This document shows positions 61,126 to 64,000 of a stretch of DNA of 64,000 bases, in pieces. A program made the translations under genes and the position numbers. The number at the start of each line of letters is the position of its first letter. Position 1 is the stretch's first letter. The notes under the pieces were generated by a model. It worked only from the letters and a program-made list of their open reading frames with translations. It ran no database searches and was not told the DNA's origin. This DNA is from CAYMPW01 sp964392725. Its GTDB lineage: Archaea; Thermoplasmatota; Thermoplasmata; Methanomassiliicoccales; Methanomethylophilaceae. Where the stretch lies: assembly GCA_964392725.1 (NCBI GenBank), contig CAYMPW010000004.1, positions 6,149 to 70,148 of the forward strand. Direction: 5' to 3'.

Positions 61126-63090
61126 TTATTCACCTTTGTTATTACGTTCTCTGATGTAGTTTGCACTCAGGAACATGGCTAATACGATAATCAGGAGAAC
61201 TAATGCAGTTCCATACTGTACAGATGGATCCGCACGCCCCTCGCTTGCAAGATAGTAGAGAAGATACGGTAAAGCCATAATCGGTTCAAAGATTGAACTC
61301 GCGAGTTGAGATTGCATCAGTACCGTAGCGGTAAACATAATCGGTGCCGTCTCACCTACTGCACGACCAAGACTAAGAATCGAACCTGTTACAATGCCTC
61401 CAATTGCTGAAGGAATTACAACTCTGGAAACCGTTTGCCATTTTGTAGCACCCATTCCCATGGAAGCTTCTCTGAGTTCAACAGGTACGCTTTTTACAGC
61501 TTCTTCCGTGGTTCTGATTATTACGGGCAAAGCCATGATTGATAATGTTATACAACCTGCAATGAGAGACTGCCCCATATCAAGGAAAATTACCAAGGCG
61601 GTCATTCCAAAAAGTCCGAAAACAACCGATGGAGTTCCGTTAAGTAAATCCGATGCCCACCTTATCATATTGCTAATTTTTGTGTCTCCTGCATATTCTG
61701 CAAGATATACTCCGGTTAACAATCCTAAGGGGATTGAGATCAATGCAGTTCCTACCAAAAGTTCCAGTGTTCCAATGATTGCAGGGTATATTCCTCCCGA
61801 TGTGAATCCGTTTTCGGGGAATTGTGTTATGAAATCCCATGAAAGTGCTGGAATTCCTTTAATACATATATTTCCAAGTATTATTACAAGAACAACACAT
61901 ACGAGTATAACACCAAAGAAAAGAATGTTGTGAGAAATCTTCTCCTGTATCTTTGAATTTTGTTTTTTGTAAACTTGTTTCAAAGCCATTGTTACAAACA
62001 TTGCGGTTAATGCGATTAATGAAGATTCGAATATGTTTGTAAACAACGAAGCCATCAGAAATACAAGTACAAAGATGGCTGTGTTTCCTAATATTTTTGA
62101 TATTGTTTTCTTCTGAGGATGTGTATTAATTTTTTCAAGAATTTTGGTTATTTTTGTTTCCTTTTGATCTCCCGCTTCGAATTTTCTTTTTGTATGATTC
62201 ACAATCAATTTAGCAATGATGTTTATTACCAAAACCAAAAACATTAGAATCAGGGCTAAGAGGAATAATGATGAATAGTGCACACTTCCCACAACAACCT
62301 CCGGCATTTCTAATGCGAGTGATGCGGTTATTGTTCTAACCATGGAGAAGATATTCCAGAGAGGTTCAGGAATAACTGCCGCGTTTCCCGTAACCATCAT
62401 AACGGCCATTGTTTCTCCCATTGCCCTTCCAATACCAAGAATAACTGCCGCAGATATACCAGATATTGCTGCGGGGACGACAACCTTCATTGTAGTTTCC
62501 CACTTGGTTGCACCCATGGCAAGAGATGCTTCTCTGTATGAACGAGGAACAGCTTTGATGGAATCTTCGGAAACACTGATTATAGTTGGCAGTGCCATCA
62601 ATCCTAAAAGAATTGAACCTGTAATCCAGGCAAATCCTGTGGGCATCTGTTCCGGAAACAAATTTCCAAAGAATGGAGTCATAAGAGTTAAACCGATAAA
62701 ACCGTAAACAACCGAAGGAATTCCTGCGAACAGTTCTACGATCGGTTTTAAAAATTTTCTCTTTTTGCTATCTGCAACTTCTGAAATATATATTGCAGCA
62801 CCGATTCCGAGAGGGACTGCGAAAGCTACGGATCCAACCGTTACAAGAATTGTTCCGAGTATAACAGGAACAGCACCGTATTCTTCACTGCTGGGCTTCC
62901 ATGTGTTTCCTGTAATGAATTCCCACATTCCTATATTTGCGATGGCCCCCGTGCTATTCATAACTATAAAAATAATGATGAAAAGGATTGCCAACACCGA
63001 AAGAGATGCTATGCCCATAAGGACATAGCCCATAATTCCGTCGGTTGTAATGGTTTTCCTTTTCATCAAAGGGGTTTGAGTTTCGCTCAT
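61126..63090 (-). CDS. Fused phosphate permease PstC-PstA
   Basis: Protein of 654 residues, a single ORF holding both permease subunits, each with six membrane helices. The PstC half (about 1-310) has MEFITGNTW-type WEFITGNTWKPSSEEYGAV, PSVVYGFIGL and the EAA loop SYREASLAMGATKWET. A hydrophobic linker (about 330-400) joins the PstA half (about 400-654) with GTPSVVFGLFGMTAL and the EAA loop LREASMGMGATKWQT. In most organisms these are two proteins. No frameshift is seen. Flanked by pstS and pstB. Confidence 0.92.
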   Translation of the reverse strand: MSETQTPLMKRKTITTDGIMGYVLMGIASLSVLAILFIIIFIVMNSTGAIANIGMWEFITGNTWKPSSEEYGAVPVILGTILVTVGSVAFAVPLGIGAAIYISEVADSKKRKFLKPIVELFAGIPSVVYGFIGLTLMTPFFGNLFPEQMPTGFAWITGSILLGLMALPTIISVSEDSIKAVPRSYREASLAMGATKWETTMKVVVPAAISGISAAVILGIGRAMGETMAVMMVTGNAAVIPEPLWNIFSMVRTITASLALEMPEVVVGSVHYSSLFLLALILMFLVLVINIIAKLIVNHTKRKFEAGDQKETKITKILEKINTHPQKKTISKILGNTAIFVLVFLMASLFTNIFESSLIALTAMFVTMALKQVYKKQNSKIQEKISHNILFFGVILVCVVLVIILGNICIKGIPALSWDFITQFPENGFTSGGIYPAIIGTLELLVGTALISIPLGLLTGVYLAEYAGDTKISNMIRWASDLLNGTPSVVFGLFGMTALVIFLDMGQSLIAGCITLSIMALPVIIRTTEEAVKSVPVELREASMGMGATKWQTVSRVVIPSAIGGIVTGSILSLGRAVGETAPIMFTATVLMQSQLASSIFEPIMALPYLLYYLASEGRADPSVQYGTALVLLIIVLAMFLSANYIRERNNKGE

Positions 63091-63101
63091 GAGAATCAGC
63101 T

Positions 63102-63950
63102 TTATGCCACAGGGACGTAGTGTTCGCTCTCAACGATCTTCTGACCTTCTTCACTGAGAATCCAGTTGATAAGTTCCAATGCTGCACCCTGGGGAGCACC
63201 TTTGGTTACAAGAAGTAAGTTTCTCTGCATTTTGTAGGATCCATCAACAATATTGTCTACTGTAGGTTCTACTCCGTTAACAGAAAGTACATGTGTGTTG
63301 GCTCCAGCTTTTGCTGTGTATCCGACACTGACGTATCCGATTGTTCCTTTTGTGGAATCAACTTTAGTCATTACAGCTCCTGTGCTGCTGAGTTCAGATT
63401 TGTTAACTGTAACTTCGAAGTCGGGATCTGCTTTAGAAAGAGCGGATTCAAAACCATCACGTGTTCCGGATCCATCTTCTCTGCTGAGAACATTGATTTT
63501 CATGTTTGGTCCGCCGACATCATTCCAGTTTGTAATTTTACCACTGTAGATGTCTGCAAGCTGTTGGGTTGTAAGATCTGTTATTCCTGTAACAGAAGAG
63601 TTGAGAATGACTGCGATTCCATCGATTCCAATGACTTTTTCGACAAGTCCTGCATCTTTCTCGGATTGTTTAAGGTCTCTTGAAAGCATACCGAGATCTG
63701 CGCTTCCGTTAAGTGTTGAAGAAGCTCCGTTTCCGGATCCGGTAGGTGTTATGTTAAGAACAGCGTTGTGTCCGTTTTCATATACAGGTTTTACCGCAAG
63801 CATAATTGGACTTACGGTTGTAGATCCGTTGATTACTATTGTTTCTTTATCGTCACTGTTGTTGTTCTGAGGAATCAGCATAAAGGCTCCTGCAGCAACA
63901 ATGATTGCAACAATTGCAACTGTGATTATTTTTGTATTTTTCTTTGACAT
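63102..63950 (-). CDS. pstS: Phosphate-binding protein PstS
   Basis: Protein of 282 residues. A basic N-terminus (MSKKNTKI) and hydrophobic segment (residues 8-27, VAIVAIIVAAGAFML) form a membrane anchor or signal; no lipobox Cys is seen. The binding fold shows INGSTTVSPIM, TGSGNGASSTLNG, LSREDGSGTRDGFESA (phosphate-binding loop) and LINWILSEEGQKIV. The ATG at 63950 is chosen over a TTG two codons upstream. First gene of the pst operon; the promoter lies partly beyond the window end. Confidence 0.93.
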   Translation of the reverse strand: MSKKNTKIITVAIVAIIVAAGAFMLIPQNNNSDDKETIVINGSTTVSPIMLAVKPVYENGHNAVLNITPTGSGNGASSTLNGSADLGMLSRDLKQSEKDAGLVEKVIGIDGIAVILNSSVTGITDLTTQQLADIYSGKITNWNDVGGPNMKINVLSREDGSGTRDGFESALSKADPDFEVTVNKSELSSTGAVMTKVDSTKGTIGYVSVGYTAKAGANTHVLSVNGVEPTVDNIVDGSYKMQRNLLLVTKGAPQGAALELINWILSEEGQKIVESEHYVPVA

Positions 63951-64000
63951 TTTCAAGAATTTGTTGAGTTTCTTGTGGCAACTTTGTTAAATCACCCGAA

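Noticed and set aside
1..64000. CRISPR, insertion sequence or prophage
   Set aside because: I found no direct repeats with regular spacing, transposase motifs, integrase or tRNA-edge attachment duplication; genes are core archaeal ones.

Overview
The window is chromosomal DNA of a methanogenic archaeon, most likely a member of the Methanomassiliicoccales or a close relative. The evidence: a complete mcrB-D-G-A operon; a separate operon holding mcrC, the activation ATPase AtwA (component A2) and methanogenesis marker proteins 3, 6, 5, 15, 17 and 7; a Zn-dependent methylcobamide:CoM methyltransferase; and archaeal PolD, Rpo3, L10e, RNase P Rpp21 and ether-lipid genes. I checked the stop codon of all 68 coding regions I accept: 34 are TGA, 34 are TAA and none is TAG. 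This is what a pyrrolysine-using genome would show, and pyrrolysine is used by Methanomassiliicoccales. The order-level assignment is an inference. I see no insertion sequences, prophage, CRISPR arrays or restriction genes; the region reads as core genome with dense, often overlapping genes, many probably leaderless.

Layout. 1-1.6 kb: end of a ribosomal operon (S4 partial, S11, RNA polymerase Rpo3). 1.7-6.0 kb (-): PolD large subunit and a NOG1-like GTPase. 6.1-10.1 kb (-): a 1343-residue surface protein with a lamin-tail domain. 10.3-14.2 kb: membrane-lipid genes (tetraether synthase-like radical SAM enzyme, a 57-aa ferredoxin, geranylgeranyl reductase, and on the other strand mevalonate kinase). 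14.2-20.3 kb: aminotransferase, HD hydrolase, SerRS, YhbY, Rpp21 and unknowns. 20.7-24.8 kb (+): L10e, Dph2, MtxX (marker 4) and QueD/C/E for preQ0/archaeosine. 24.8-29.1 kb: Fe-S assembly genes (NifX-like, Mrp/NBP35 ATPase, SufBC) and an iron-sulfur flavoprotein. 29.1-31.2 kb (-): an unrecognised three-gene unit. 31.3-39.5 kb: PUA protein, HD dNTPase-like protein, RtcB, tRNA-His, flavodoxin, ArgF, DHH exonuclease, RNase H-like protein, phosphoesterase. 39.6-41.5 kb: corrinoid methyltransferase and DUF169. 41.7-46.2 kb: mcrBDGA plus a DUF2098 protein. 46.3-49.1 kb: PRC-barrel protein and an unusual minus-strand cluster (HTH regulator-like protein, two tandem DUF6951-like proteins, one orphan). 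49.2-56.9 kb: the MCR activation operon. 57.0-58.6 kb: GlcD-like flavoprotein. 58.7-64 kb (-): phosphate transport (PstS, a fused PstC-PstA permease, PstB, PhoU) and a separate AbrB-PhoU regulator.

How the genes fit together. The mcr operon, its activation operon and the corrinoid methyltransferase form the end of a methyl-reducing methanogenesis pathway. Suf, Mrp and NifX-like genes nearby could supply Fe-S clusters, which the activation machinery and Hdr enzymes need. The Tes-ferredoxin-GGR run is a coherent module for making and saturating tetraether lipids, with mevalonate kinase opposite. The most interesting regulatory signals are a DtxR-like dyad in the flavodoxin promoter, a 13-base word shared by the mcrB and glcD leaders, and structured leaders before mcrB and rpl10e.
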